Of a stretch of 64,000 bases of DNA, positions 46,865 through 55,386 are shown in pieces. This DNA comes from Ostreococcus lucimarinus CCE9901 (taxonomy: Eukaryota; Chlorophyta; Mamiellophyceae; Mamiellales; Bathycoccaceae), in NCBI RefSeq assembly GCF_000092065.1, contig NC_009358.1, forward strand, positions 372,001-436,000. The letters are read 5' to 3'. How positions within the stretch are numbered: the stretch's first letter is position 1; each line of letters begins with the position of its first letter. The notes under the pieces were generated by a model. The model was not told the origin of the DNA, did not search any database, and saw nothing but the letters and a program-made list of their open reading frames with translations. A program made the translations under genes and the position numbers.

Positions 46865-47656
46865 ATGTCGACGTCGGATCTCTCCGACGTCGAGACCGCG
46901 CGCGAGGCGCGCGCGGAGTCCGGTCGCGCCGCGTGCGCGCGCGTGCTCGCGACGCAGCGCGACTACTACCGCGTCCTCGAACTCCCGCGCGCGGCGAGCG
47001 CGGCGGACGTGAAGAAGGCGTACCGAAACCTCGCGCGCGTGCTGCACCCGGACAAGTGCGATGACCCGCGCGCGACGGACGCGATGGCGATCGTCACCTC
47101 GGCGCACTCGACGCTGACGACGCCGGCGCTGAGGGCGGCGTACGACTTGTACGCGGCGCGCGTCGACGTCGGCGACGCGAACGCGGATTCCTTCGGCGAG
47201 TGGCAGAGCAAGGAAGGCGCGGCGGCGGTGCATCTGCCGCCGTGGTTGATCAAAGCGATGGCGACGCCGGTGTTGGCGCAACTCATCGGGTTCTTGGCGC
47301 TGGTGCTGTTGTTGGCCGCGGCGGCGTTGGCGTTGGCGTTGGCGTTGGCGTACTTCGTCGTGCACATGGCGTTTTGGTTCGCGTGCTGTTTCGGGTGCTG
47401 CGGCTCGTGCTGGCCGCGTTACGGCATGGGCGCGCGCGTTCACGCCAAGCGTCAGGCCCGTTTCACGGAGATGCTCAAGGATTACGAGCGCGCCGCGATG
47501 GAGGCGTCGGCGCGCGGCGACGAGGGACCCGCGCCGACGGTTTTCTTCGCGCAGTGGAACGTCGACCACCCGGAGCCGGATTGGGTCGAGCGCATTCGCG
47601 AGGAGGACCGCGCCGAGGCCGCCGCGCGCGCGTCGCCGGCGTACGGCGCGACGTGA
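46865..47656 (+). CDS. J-domain (DnaJ) membrane protein
   Basis: Hsp70 co-chaperone. Start at 46865 (MSTSDLSDVETAREARAES) gives 263 residues; a longer frame from 46715 overlaps the tRNA promoter side and is rejected. The J domain covers about residues 35-100 (QRDYYRVLELPRAASAADVK, KKAYRNLARVLHPDKCDDP) with the HPD motif intact. A single strong TM follows (VLAQLIGFLALVLLLAAAAL into a run of Ala-Leu repeats), then a Cys-rich stretch FWFACCFGCCGSCWPRYGMG, reminiscent of the palmitoylated cysteine string of DNAJC5-type proteins, and a charged tail. Cys-string-like function is suggested by resemblance only. A TGTAA at 47678-47682 follows the stop. Confidence 0.85.
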   Translation: MSTSDLSDVETAREARAESGRAACARVLATQRDYYRVLELPRAASAADVKKAYRNLARVLHPDKCDDPRATDAMAIVTSAHSTLTTPALRAAYDLYAARVDVGDANADSFGEWQSKEGAAAVHLPPWLIKAMATPVLAQLIGFLALVLLLAAAALALALALAYFVVHMAFWFACCFGCCGSCWPRYGMGARVHAKRQARFTEMLKDYERAAMEASARGDEGPAPTVFFAQWNVDHPEPDWVERIREEDRAEAAARASPAYGAT

Positions 47657-47745
47657 CGACCGGCGCGCCTAGTTTGTTGTAATATCGTACCGCGCAACCT
47701 CTTCGCGCTCTTCGGCGGTCCAACCGCCGACCGCCACTCCGCGCC

Positions 47746-48690
47746 ATGGATCGCGCGGCGGTCGCCGCCGCCGACGACGCCGCGTCGACGTCGGACGACG
47801 CGTTCGCGTACGTCGCGCGCGCGCCGTTCGAGCCGCGGCGCTTCGCCGCGCTCCTGCGCGCGAACTTTGACGTCGCGCGCTTCGGCGACGGCGGCGACGA
47901 CGTCATCGCCGGCGCCGCGCGCGACGAGGGCGCGTTCGAGGGCGCGCGCGCGGCGTCGGGCGTGGTTTGGATCGCGTCCCGGCCGAACGTGCGCGGGATC
48001 TTTAGGATGGACGACGGGGACGACGGCGTCGTCGTCGTCGCGTGCGCGGGCGCGTGGCACGAGGACGGCCGCGGCGCGTGCGAGACGCCGGCGGAGGCGA
48101 GCGAACGCGTCTTCTTCGGCGATCGAAGGCAGCACGTAGTTTTTGAAGGCCGCGATCTCGACGCGATGAAAATTAAAGCGCGATTGGACGCGTGCTTGCT
48201 GACCGAAGCCGAGGACGCGGACGAGACGAATCGCGCGAACGAGTCGTACTGCGGTTCGACGTGGCCGACGGCGACGGAGGTGATGGCGAGCGCGGGCGTG
48301 GAGGCGGTCGAGCGCGGGGTGAAACACAAGGCGTTTTACCCGAGCGGTGGCGTCGACGGCGTCGTGGCGTCGACGGCGGCGATGTCGGTGTCGACGTCGC
48401 GCGAGCGCGGCGGCGACGCGTTCCGGGACGTGCGCGTTCCGGAGGCTTTCGCGCCGCCGCTCGCGGGGCAATCAGAAAAGACGTTTCCGGACGGGCAAGT
48501 CGGGTACTTTTTTGAGGACATGCCGTGTTTGGAGTGCGGGTCGCCGTGGTGGTTCGGTGAAGACTGGGACTCGCGTTGCGCCAACTGCGGCGCCGACGAT
48601 CGCACGTACGGCGGCGATCAACGTCCGATTCGGTCAAAGCGGCGGATTTACGACGAGTTTCGCGCGGCGTGGCGTCGACTCGCTGATTGA
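47746..48690 (+). CDS. Stand-alone CobW C-terminal domain protein with zinc-ribbon-like motif
   Basis: 314 residues. The first half matches the C-terminal domain of CobW/COG0523 metallochaperone GTPases: AFAYVARAPFEPRRFAALL, then GVVWIASRPNVRGIF and the closing strand-helix RRQHVVFEGRDLDAMKIKAR with DACLLTEAE. The GTPase domain (Walker A, CxCC metal motif) is absent: the frame starts 90 bases after the preceding stop, so there is no room for it. The second half ends in a four-cysteine motif, CLEC (261, 264) and CANC (278, 281), probably a zinc ribbon. In bacteria and algae COG0523 proteins handle zinc or cobalt; here a partner GTPase encoded elsewhere is inferred. Plastid or cytosol location is not clear. 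Confidence 0.75.
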   Translation: MDRAAVAAADDAASTSDDAFAYVARAPFEPRRFAALLRANFDVARFGDGGDDVIAGAARDEGAFEGARAASGVVWIASRPNVRGIFRMDDGDDGVVVVACAGAWHEDGRGACETPAEASERVFFGDRRQHVVFEGRDLDAMKIKARLDACLLTEAEDADETNRANESYCGSTWPTATEVMASAGVEAVERGVKHKAFYPSGGVDGVVASTAAMSVSTSRERGGDAFRDVRVPEAFAPPLAGQSEKTFPDGQVGYFFEDMPCLECGSPWWFGEDWDSRCANCGADDRTYGGDQRPIRSKRRIYDEFRAAWRRLAD

Positions 48691-48713
48691 ATTGTATTGA
48701 ACATTTTTAGAAA

Positions 48714-51700
48714 TTAGAAACCGACGAACTTTTCTTCGCTCGAGTTCGGCGGCGGACCGTTCATCCACGTAAACTTACCCGTCTTCGCGTCTTTGATGCT
48801 CGACAAGTCGGCTCGCGAGAGCTGTTCGGGGAGGAAATGAAGCGGGCGAAGTTTGCCGCTCATGACGGCTTCCCAGTCGATGGTTTCGTACCACGCGTGA
48901 CCCTTGATAGCGCCCAAGCCCGGCGCACGAATGCCTAAGCGGAGCGATTCGTCGCGCACGAAAATTTGCGACAACATCTCGTGCACGTCGTTGTCCATGC
49001 GTCGCGGCACGGGGACGGCGGCGAAATCCGCGCGAACGATGCGTTTGTACAAATCGCGACGCTGTCGGTCGCGAAACGGCGGAAATCCGGCGATCATTTC
49101 AAACACCAAGATACCGAACGCCCAGATATCCGCCGCGCGCGTGCATCCTTGATGCAAGATGAGCTCCGGCGCGAGGTAATCCGGCGTGCCGCAAATGGTG
49201 TACGCGCGTTGGCCTTTTTCCAACTTTTTCGCAAATCCAAAGTCACCGATCGTGATCGAGCCATCCGAGCGCAAGAGCAAGTTTTCGGGTTTCATGTCGC
49301 GATAGACATACCCGGCGCTGTGAATGTACTCCAGCCCGAGCAAGACTTGCGCGGTGTACACTTTGATTTGCCCAATGCCGGGTAATCCGCTTCTGTTGAA
49401 CAAGTCAAACATATCGCCGACGCAATCCTCGACGACGAGATATAGTGCCCATGGGTCCTGAAACGAGGCATAGTAGTTGCAAACGAACGGTGCATGGCGG
49501 AGTTCTTCTAGCGCGCGCCTTTCTGCCATACAATGCTCTTCTTCACCGTTTTCGATGACTTGCGATTTCGGCATGGTTTTAATCGCACACACCTTGCCCG
49601 AGCCCTTGTGCTTGGCGCGCAACACCAGACCGACCATGCCTTGTCCGAGGATGTCCACGACTTCGAACTCATTCAGACTCTTCGTACCTTGAAGCTCTAC
49701 GATCGTGGGACTGTGCGATCGTAGCGAGCCACTGAGCGCTGAGGAACGCTTCTCTTTAAGCGACGTCGCCGGCGGCTCGTGCAACATCGCCGTCTCCTCC
49801 GCGAGCACTGGCAAATGACCCGCTGATCCAGCTTGCGGAGACTTCTTCGCTCGTCCAAACGCGGCAAACTTCTTGCCAAAACGTAGGTGCTCGCTGGACG
49901 TTGATAACAGGTTCGATTGCGATCCGCTCGATGGCGACGGTGGCGACGGATCCAAGAACGTCGACACCGGCGCGCTGAGGTTAGGCGCGCTCGGATTCGC
50001 CGCGATCCGAAGACCAGCCAAAGCGCTGCTCGATCCTCGTTGCCGGCTCTCAGCACCTGGAATTCCGACGCCCGATTCTTCGTCGGCGCGCCTACTCGGC
50101 TCCATGTCTGCGCCGACGGAATCGACACCGATGACTTGCAAGACAAAGTTTTGCGTGCACGTCAAAATCACCGTATCCGTGAGCGCAATGTACACCCCTT
50201 GCATGGTCGTCTCTCCCGCCAAGACTTCGTCGCCGAAGTATCCACCGCTCGTGATCTTTCTGACCTTCGTCCGTCCGTTTTCCTTCATAGAGCACTCGAC
50301 TTCTCCGTCCATCACCATGAACATCTTCACTTGCATGCCTTCTCTGAAAATGACTTCACCGGCGCGGTAAGCGCGTCTACCGCGCTGCACGAGCAATTCA
50401 CTCAACGCCTCTAAACTCGCGTGTTCAAATGGCTTGAACACCGGACAATGTATGACGGCATCGTACGCCGCCTTGCGCGCCTTGGACATGACGTCTTGAA
50501 TCACCGCCGCGAAGACTTTTCGCGTGATGCCGAGCAAGACAGAATCCTCCGCGGCGACAAGCTTTGAAGGCGACGGCGTCGGTTCGGTGAGCACTTCTTC
50601 ACCCCACGTGTCACCAGACTTTAATGTCGTTCCATCCGGCACGACGTTAACTTTGCCATCAATGAGAAGGTAAAACGTATCCGCGCCTTCTCCCGCTTGT
50701 ATCACCGTGGCCCCCTCCGGGAACACCAAGCGCGTCGCCGCCTTGCTCAACGCCTCGACTAAAAGCCCGGCCAAACCGGCGTGACGCACGGCTGGAATCG
50801 AGCGAAGCGCCGATGCGAAAATATCGAGCTCCCACGATTGCGGCGGCGTCACGAGGTCGATGTATTGCGTGTTTTGAATGCCGCTTGCGCCTTCGCTCAC
50901 GCCCGGCAACGTTTGCTCCGTCGGGACGAAATCGGCGTCTCGAGGGATGGAAAATCGCTGCGAAATCGCGCGTCGATGACGCCTTAAAAGGAGAACCGAC
51001 TTAATGTACGCCAAGTCCGTCTCGCTCACCTTGCCGTGGGTCTTCATGTCCAAAAGTAAAAAACAATTTTCAACCGTGTCGCCGACGGTGAATAAATTTC
51101 CTCGAATCACGCTAATACCTCTCGCGACGCACGCGGTACAAAAATCTGCCATCAGCCCCGGTCGATCTAGCACTTGCATTTTAATCTCTGTCGCGTTTTC
51201 CACATCCTTATCGTCGAAGAGCACGCCGTGCACGCTTCGTTCCTTGGACACGAACGTTTCGTCTCGCTCCTCCTCCGCGAAGGGGCCGTACTTCTCCGTG
51301 TCCTCTGGGTCCTCCTCCGTCACCGCCTCCAGCGCGGCTTGCCTCTTCTCCGGTTTCTTCCGCACGATGTCCTCCAACTCTTGACTCACCTGCTCGCTCG
51401 ACTGTTCGCTCAATTTACACCGCGTCTCCTCCTCGCACACGTACAGCGTGTACAACACGCGTCGACTGTCCCGCACCACGTCCGCCTGCACCACGTTCAC
51501 CCCTTTCCGCGTCAAGTACGTCGCGATCTCGCTTATCAACCCAACGCGATCGGCGCACTCGATCCGTATGTACGTGTGATGCTCGTTCGCCGTGTTGCTC
51601 ACCGCCACGCGCGCCGCGTCCGCGTCGTCCGCGTTCAAAGTCGTCCCCGCGAGCTCGTCCGCCGCGTCCGCGACGCCGTCCGACCTACTCCCGCCTCGCT

Positions 51701-51743
51701 TCGAGCTTCGCGCGCGACTGAGAAATCTCTTGAGCAGTCCCAT
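48714..51743 (-). CDS. Protein kinase with ACT-ACT-CNB-CNB-AGC kinase architecture
   Basis: 1,009 residues in one uninterrupted frame. ACT-like domain 1 at about 55-105 (YIRIECADRVGLISEIATYL), ACT-like 2 at about 185-255 (KMQVLDRPGLMADFCTACVA), cyclic-nucleotide-binding fold 1 at about 338-415 (GADTFYLLIDGKVNVVPDG), fold 2 at about 435-535 (QVKMFMVMDGEVECSMKENG), a Ser/Pro-rich linker, then an AGC kinase at about 693-951. Kinase motifs are complete: glycine loop LGQGMVGLV, Lys722, YRD with Asp816, DFG 834-836, activation-loop Thr849 in YTICGTPDYLAPE, and a C-terminal hydrophobic motif FVGF ending the protein as in PKA. Both phosphate-binding cassettes lack the usual arginine (WGEEVLTEPTP, FGDEVLAGETT). 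The kinase part resembles PKA/PKG; the N-terminal ACT pair is the oddity. Confidence 0.93.
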   Translation of the reverse strand: MGLLKRFLSRARSSKRGGSRSDGVADAADELAGTTLNADDADAARVAVSNTANEHHTYIRIECADRVGLISEIATYLTRKGVNVVQADVVRDSRRVLYTLYVCEEETRCKLSEQSSEQVSQELEDIVRKKPEKRQAALEAVTEEDPEDTEKYGPFAEEERDETFVSKERSVHGVLFDDKDVENATEIKMQVLDRPGLMADFCTACVARGISVIRGNLFTVGDTVENCFLLLDMKTHGKVSETDLAYIKSVLLLRRHRRAISQRFSIPRDADFVPTEQTLPGVSEGASGIQNTQYIDLVTPPQSWELDIFASALRSIPAVRHAGLAGLLVEALSKAATRLVFPEGATVIQAGEGADTFYLLIDGKVNVVPDGTTLKSGDTWGEEVLTEPTPSPSKLVAAEDSVLLGITRKVFAAVIQDVMSKARKAAYDAVIHCPVFKPFEHASLEALSELLVQRGRRAYRAGEVIFREGMQVKMFMVMDGEVECSMKENGRTKVRKITSGGYFGDEVLAGETTMQGVYIALTDTVILTCTQNFVLQVIGVDSVGADMEPSRRADEESGVGIPGAESRQRGSSSALAGLRIAANPSAPNLSAPVSTFLDPSPPSPSSGSQSNLLSTSSEHLRFGKKFAAFGRAKKSPQAGSAGHLPVLAEETAMLHEPPATSLKEKRSSALSGSLRSHSPTIVELQGTKSLNEFEVVDILGQGMVGLVLRAKHKGSGKVCAIKTMPKSQVIENGEEEHCMAERRALEELRHAPFVCNYYASFQDPWALYLVVEDCVGDMFDLFNRSGLPGIGQIKVYTAQVLLGLEYIHSAGYVYRDMKPENLLLRSDGSITIGDFGFAKKLEKGQRAYTICGTPDYLAPELILHQGCTRAADIWAFGILVFEMIAGFPPFRDRQRRDLYKRIVRADFAAVPVPRRMDNDVHEMLSQIFVRDESLRLGIRAPGLGAIKGHAWYETIDWEAVMSGKLRPLHFLPEQLSRADLSSIKDAKTGKFTWMNGPPPNSSEEKFVGF

Positions 51744-52084
51744 CGCGCGCGTCGCGCGCGCGCGCGTCCTCGCGCGTCGCGCCTTTACGATTGTTTATCG
51801 CGCGCGCGTCGCCTCGCGCGCCTCCGACGCGCTCGACGCGTCGCGCGCGCGTCCTCGCGCCGTCGCGCGCGCGCGCGCGTCGGACGTCCGGTCGCGCGTC
51901 GCTCGCGTCGTCGCGCGCGCGTCGTCGCGCGCGCGTCGTCGCGCGTCGAGCTCTGCGGTCGCGTCGGTCGCGGGACGCGGTCGGGACGCGGTCGGGACGC
52001 GCGCGCCGCTTCGCGACGCGCGACGACGCCGACGCGCGCGGCTCGCGACGCGCGCGCGCGTCCCGGACGCTCGACGTCGCGCGC
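51744..52084. promoter_or_regulatory. Divergent intergenic region between the ACT-CNB kinase and LYAR
   Basis: No gene is seen. It is extremely GC-rich with CGCGCG runs, shared upstream sequence of two divergent genes. In-frame extensions of LYAR into this stretch are Arg/Ala-rich and lack similarity. Confidence 0.4.
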
Positions 52085-52699
52085 ATGCCGTGGTTCGTGT
52101 GCGAGTCGTGCGGGGACACGCTGAAGAAGCCGAAGATTAAGGCGCACTTTAACCGCTGCGCCGCCGAGGCGTTCAGTTGCATCGACTGCAGCGCGACGTT
52201 CGATCGACGGAGCGTGCAGAATCACGTGGCGTGCGTGACGGAGCACGAGAAGTACGCGCTGGGGGCGACGAAGGGGGCGGCGGGACACGAGCGGGCGCGA
52301 GCGGTGGCGGCGGAGGGGACGGAGCGACGCGGCGGGGACGGCGGCGAGACGTTCGGAGAGGAGTTCCTGTCGACGAGGCCGCCGTGGAGGTGCTCGTGCT
52401 GCGGGGTGTCGTGCACGAGCGAGGAGACGCTGTCGGGGCACGCGAGCGGGAAGAAGCACAAGAGTAAGGCGAGGAGCGCGAGAGCGCGGGCGGCGGGCGA
52501 GACGCCGGGGAACGCCGAAACGGCCGAGGCGGTCGAGGCAAAGGCGAAGGATGAACGCGTTGAAAAGAAGGTGAAGAAGGAGAAGAAGGAGAAGAAGGAG
52601 AAGAAGGAGAAGAAGGAGAAGAAGGAGAAAAAAGGGAAGAAGTCTTCCGAAAAGGATTCATCCGACGACGGACCGAAGCGCAAAAAGGCGAAGAAGTAA
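52085..52699 (+). CDS. LYAR: LYAR-type C2HC zinc-finger nucleolar protein
   Basis: Cell growth-regulating nucleolar protein homologue, linked to pre-rRNA processing in animals. 204 residues from the Met at 52085: MPWFVCESCGDTLKKPKIKA then HFNRC, and SCIDCSATFDRRSVQNHVAC form the paired LYAR fingers. A further C2H2-type finger, CSCCGVSCTSEETLSGHASG with KKH, follows. The C-terminus is a lysine-rich tail made of repeated KKEKKE units (about 52565-52630) and ends in a basic KRKKAKK, a nucleolar-localisation-type sequence. The chosen start matches the family's MVFFTCNACG-like beginning. It is convergent with the GT77-like gene, 44 bases between stops. Confidence 0.88.
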   Translation: MPWFVCESCGDTLKKPKIKAHFNRCAAEAFSCIDCSATFDRRSVQNHVACVTEHEKYALGATKGAAGHERARAVAAEGTERRGGDGGETFGEEFLSTRPPWRCSCCGVSCTSEETLSGHASGKKHKSKARSARARAAGETPGNAETAEAVEAKAKDERVEKKVKKEKKEKKEKKEKKEKKEKKGKKSSEKDSSDDGPKRKKAKK

Positions 52700-52743
52700 G
52701 TCTGCTCTCGCGCGAATATCTAAATCTAATAACATTGCTAATA

Positions 52744-55281
52744 TCAAATCTTCACTTCTACTTCGTCGCCATCCGTGCACCGTTTGGACTTGAGCACGAA
52801 CGTCGGCGCGTCGTCGTCGGGCGAGCCGCTCACCAGGGAAAGTATGTGCGCGGCGCCGATAAAGTCCATGAAAAGCGAACCATCCTGAGCTGGCGCGATG
52901 CCCCATTTACCTTTGCCCCACGGCGTGTCGAGTGTACCATCTTTATGAAGGACTAATCCCGGATTACCTCCCCAAGATCCGGGTGCGGTCTCCGTCTTTT
53001 GCGACATCGCCAGAGCGAGCGGCGAATTATCGATGCCGTTGTGTTGCGCTCGCAACTTACACTCCTTCGCTCCCTTCCTCCCTTCGCTCCAGTTCCAGAC
53101 ATCAATCGCATTTGCTTCACCTTTCCAGTACTGCGCTATGACGGACACCATGCGATCGGGCTTTTCAGGGTGGTAGTTGATGTGCACGCTTGCGGGTCGG
53201 TGATCTGGGTACAGATCCTCGTCGTAACGCATGAAGCGGAACATGTACTTGGAATTCTGGAAACACATGTAGTTCATCACGCGCTGGCTCGTTCCAGAAT
53301 ACTTCTTATGCTTGGACTGACCCCAGAGATACACCTGCTCCTCGTTGTACGCCGTCTGGTCCCACGTATTCTTCTCCGACGCCATGCGTTCGGCGAGTCT
53401 TGACATCATCGCCTTCGTCTCGTGCGTCGCCGCGACGAAAAACAACCCGCTATTCCGTGCGATCAACCGTCGCTGACCGTTCCATGAGAAACCGTACGAC
53501 GTCGGATCGTCCCATCCATCGGTCATTCCTTCGACGTCGGCGTCTCGATAGATCAAGCGTTTGTTTCTCGCGCTCTCACCTGCAGCGAAAGGATCTTGCA
53601 TCCAAACCACATCCACATCCGATAACAACACCGACGTCCCAGTGGATACGAATTCATTCAACACTCGGAACTTTAATCCCGACGTCGCGTGATTGTCAGT
53701 ACTACCTGTGATTGACGTTAGCTCGCGGTGATAGTACGGCACCTCGCGCTGCTTGCACCAATCCGCAGTCTCGCTATCGAGAGCCACAATGACGTAGTTC
53801 GTGATCCCCGTCCGCTTCAACCCATCGATGTACAGCTCAAGCATGTGAAAGATGTTCTTGTTACTCACCGCCGCGAGAACTTCGCGGTTTCGCGCGACTT
53901 TTCTAACCACCTCGCACAAATCCGCAAACTCGTCGCACGCGACCGGGTACTCACCCTCGGGCTCGGCGATGTATCGCAGCTCTCGCGGCTTCGGTCCTAT
54001 TCTCTCGTCTGCCTTCACGATGCCACATTTCTCCCTTCGCATTACGTGCGCCTTCGCATCCTTAAAGTTGGGCTCTTGCGCCACGACGGCGTTTTCATCC
54101 GTCGTCTGACCGTCCCAATGCGTCGAACCGTCGGGCACGTGAGCGACGCTCCCCTTTTCGGCAAAACACTCCGAATTAAGTAATCGAAACGATACACCCG
54201 CACGCTGCCGCGCATCGTGCGCTGGTAGGAGAATTTCATCCGTGAGAGCGTCGTCGCTTCCGTCAAAGTCGGACGCTTCCGACGCCAACCAATGGACGAG
54301 CGAATACGTCGCTCGCGTAGGTCGAAGCACCACGAACGTCGTCCGAATGAGAGGAATCACCATCGATTGCGAGTACTGCGACCACCCCATGGCGGGATCA
54401 GCCATGCCTTGCACGCGTGCGCTCCTCTTTCCGTCTCCTCGAATCGTCGCGCTCACGTCGGCGCCGTCGTCGAGCAACGCCGTCAAAGGATTCGACGCGA
54501 ACTTCACCGTCGACGACGCCAGAGCGACGGCGTGCCCGCGTTGCAGCACCACCGCCGCCGTCATCCATCCTCCCTCGTTTCTGCTCGCACCCTCGCTCGG
54601 CAAATGCGACGGCACGCCGGCCGTCTCGCACGTCGCCTTCTCCGTCTCGCTCGTCGTCGCCACCAACACCGCGCGCGCCCCGGACGCTTTCGCCGCTCGC
54701 ACGCGCGCGTCGATCGTACCACCGTACACGACCAAAAATCCAAACTCCGCGGAATCTTCCGAGCGAAGTTTCGCGAGATGCGCGCACGCCGTCGTCTCGA
54801 GCGTCGCGTCCCGCGTCGCCTCTCGCGCCTCGCCCGGCGCCGCGCACGACGCCCTTCCTCGCGCCGCCTTCGGCGCGCGTTCGACCCACGCCTCGGGCAC
54901 GCTCAACTCACCGTGCGTCGACGTCCGCGCCGTCGCCATCGCGTCGCGCGTTGTCGTCGTCGTCGTCCCGTCGTCGCCGTCTCGCGCGCGTCCCGCGAAG
55001 TCTCCGCGCGCGTCCCGCGGTCGCGTCGCCTCCGGCGCGCGCTCCATCGCGCGCCCGCGCGCGTCGTCCGCGACCATCGCGCGCGCGTTCGCCGCGCTCG
55101 AGCGCGCGTCGCTCGAGCGCGCGTCGATGGTTTCGGGCGCGAAAGTCTCGCGCGCGGTGAACGGTGAACGGCCGCGCGCGGCGACGACGCCCAGCGCGAC
55201 GACGACGCACGCGATCGCGCCCGCGCGCGCGATGGCGCGCGTGACGCCGCGACGGACGACCCGGCGGACGACGCGCGCCAT
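52744..55281 (-). CDS. GT77-like nucleotide-sugar glycosyltransferase (type II membrane protein)
   Basis: Predicted Golgi glycosyltransferase of the family that includes plant extensin arabinosyltransferases (RRA, XEG113) and RGXT xylosyltransferases. 845 residues: a signal anchor near the N-terminus (AIACVVVALGVVAARG), a long stem, then the catalytic domain in the second half with YVIVALDSETADWCKQREVP, GLKFRVLNEFVSTGTSVLLS, the DxD-type motif in LLSDVDVVWMQDPF, and LIARNSGLFFVAATHETKAM. The first half holds a second, poorly defined globular region (FGFLVVYGGTIDARVRAAKA) that may be degenerate. The acceptor is unknown: prasinophytes of this group lack a typical wall, so glycoprotein or exopolysaccharide modification is more likely. 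Confidence 0.78.
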   Translation of the reverse strand: MARVVRRVVRRGVTRAIARAGAIACVVVALGVVAARGRSPFTARETFAPETIDARSSDARSSAANARAMVADDARGRAMERAPEATRPRDARGDFAGRARDGDDGTTTTTTRDAMATARTSTHGELSVPEAWVERAPKAARGRASCAAPGEAREATRDATLETTACAHLAKLRSEDSAEFGFLVVYGGTIDARVRAAKASGARAVLVATTSETEKATCETAGVPSHLPSEGASRNEGGWMTAAVVLQRGHAVALASSTVKFASNPLTALLDDGADVSATIRGDGKRSARVQGMADPAMGWSQYSQSMVIPLIRTTFVVLRPTRATYSLVHWLASEASDFDGSDDALTDEILLPAHDARQRAGVSFRLLNSECFAEKGSVAHVPDGSTHWDGQTTDENAVVAQEPNFKDAKAHVMRREKCGIVKADERIGPKPRELRYIAEPEGEYPVACDEFADLCEVVRKVARNREVLAAVSNKNIFHMLELYIDGLKRTGITNYVIVALDSETADWCKQREVPYYHRELTSITGSTDNHATSGLKFRVLNEFVSTGTSVLLSDVDVVWMQDPFAAGESARNKRLIYRDADVEGMTDGWDDPTSYGFSWNGQRRLIARNSGLFFVAATHETKAMMSRLAERMASEKNTWDQTAYNEEQVYLWGQSKHKKYSGTSQRVMNYMCFQNSKYMFRFMRYDEDLYPDHRPASVHINYHPEKPDRMVSVIAQYWKGEANAIDVWNWSEGRKGAKECKLRAQHNGIDNSPLALAMSQKTETAPGSWGGNPGLVLHKDGTLDTPWGKGKWGIAPAQDGSLFMDFIGAAHILSLVSGSPDDDAPTFVLKSKRCTDGDEVEVKI

Positions 55282-55386
55282 CGCGCGCGGTCGCGCGTCG
55301 GGCGATGCGGCGACGCGCGCGGCGCTCGAGGCTGCGAACCGGCGCGCGCGCGTTTAAAAAGCTTTACATCGTAATCTAGCGTTCCG

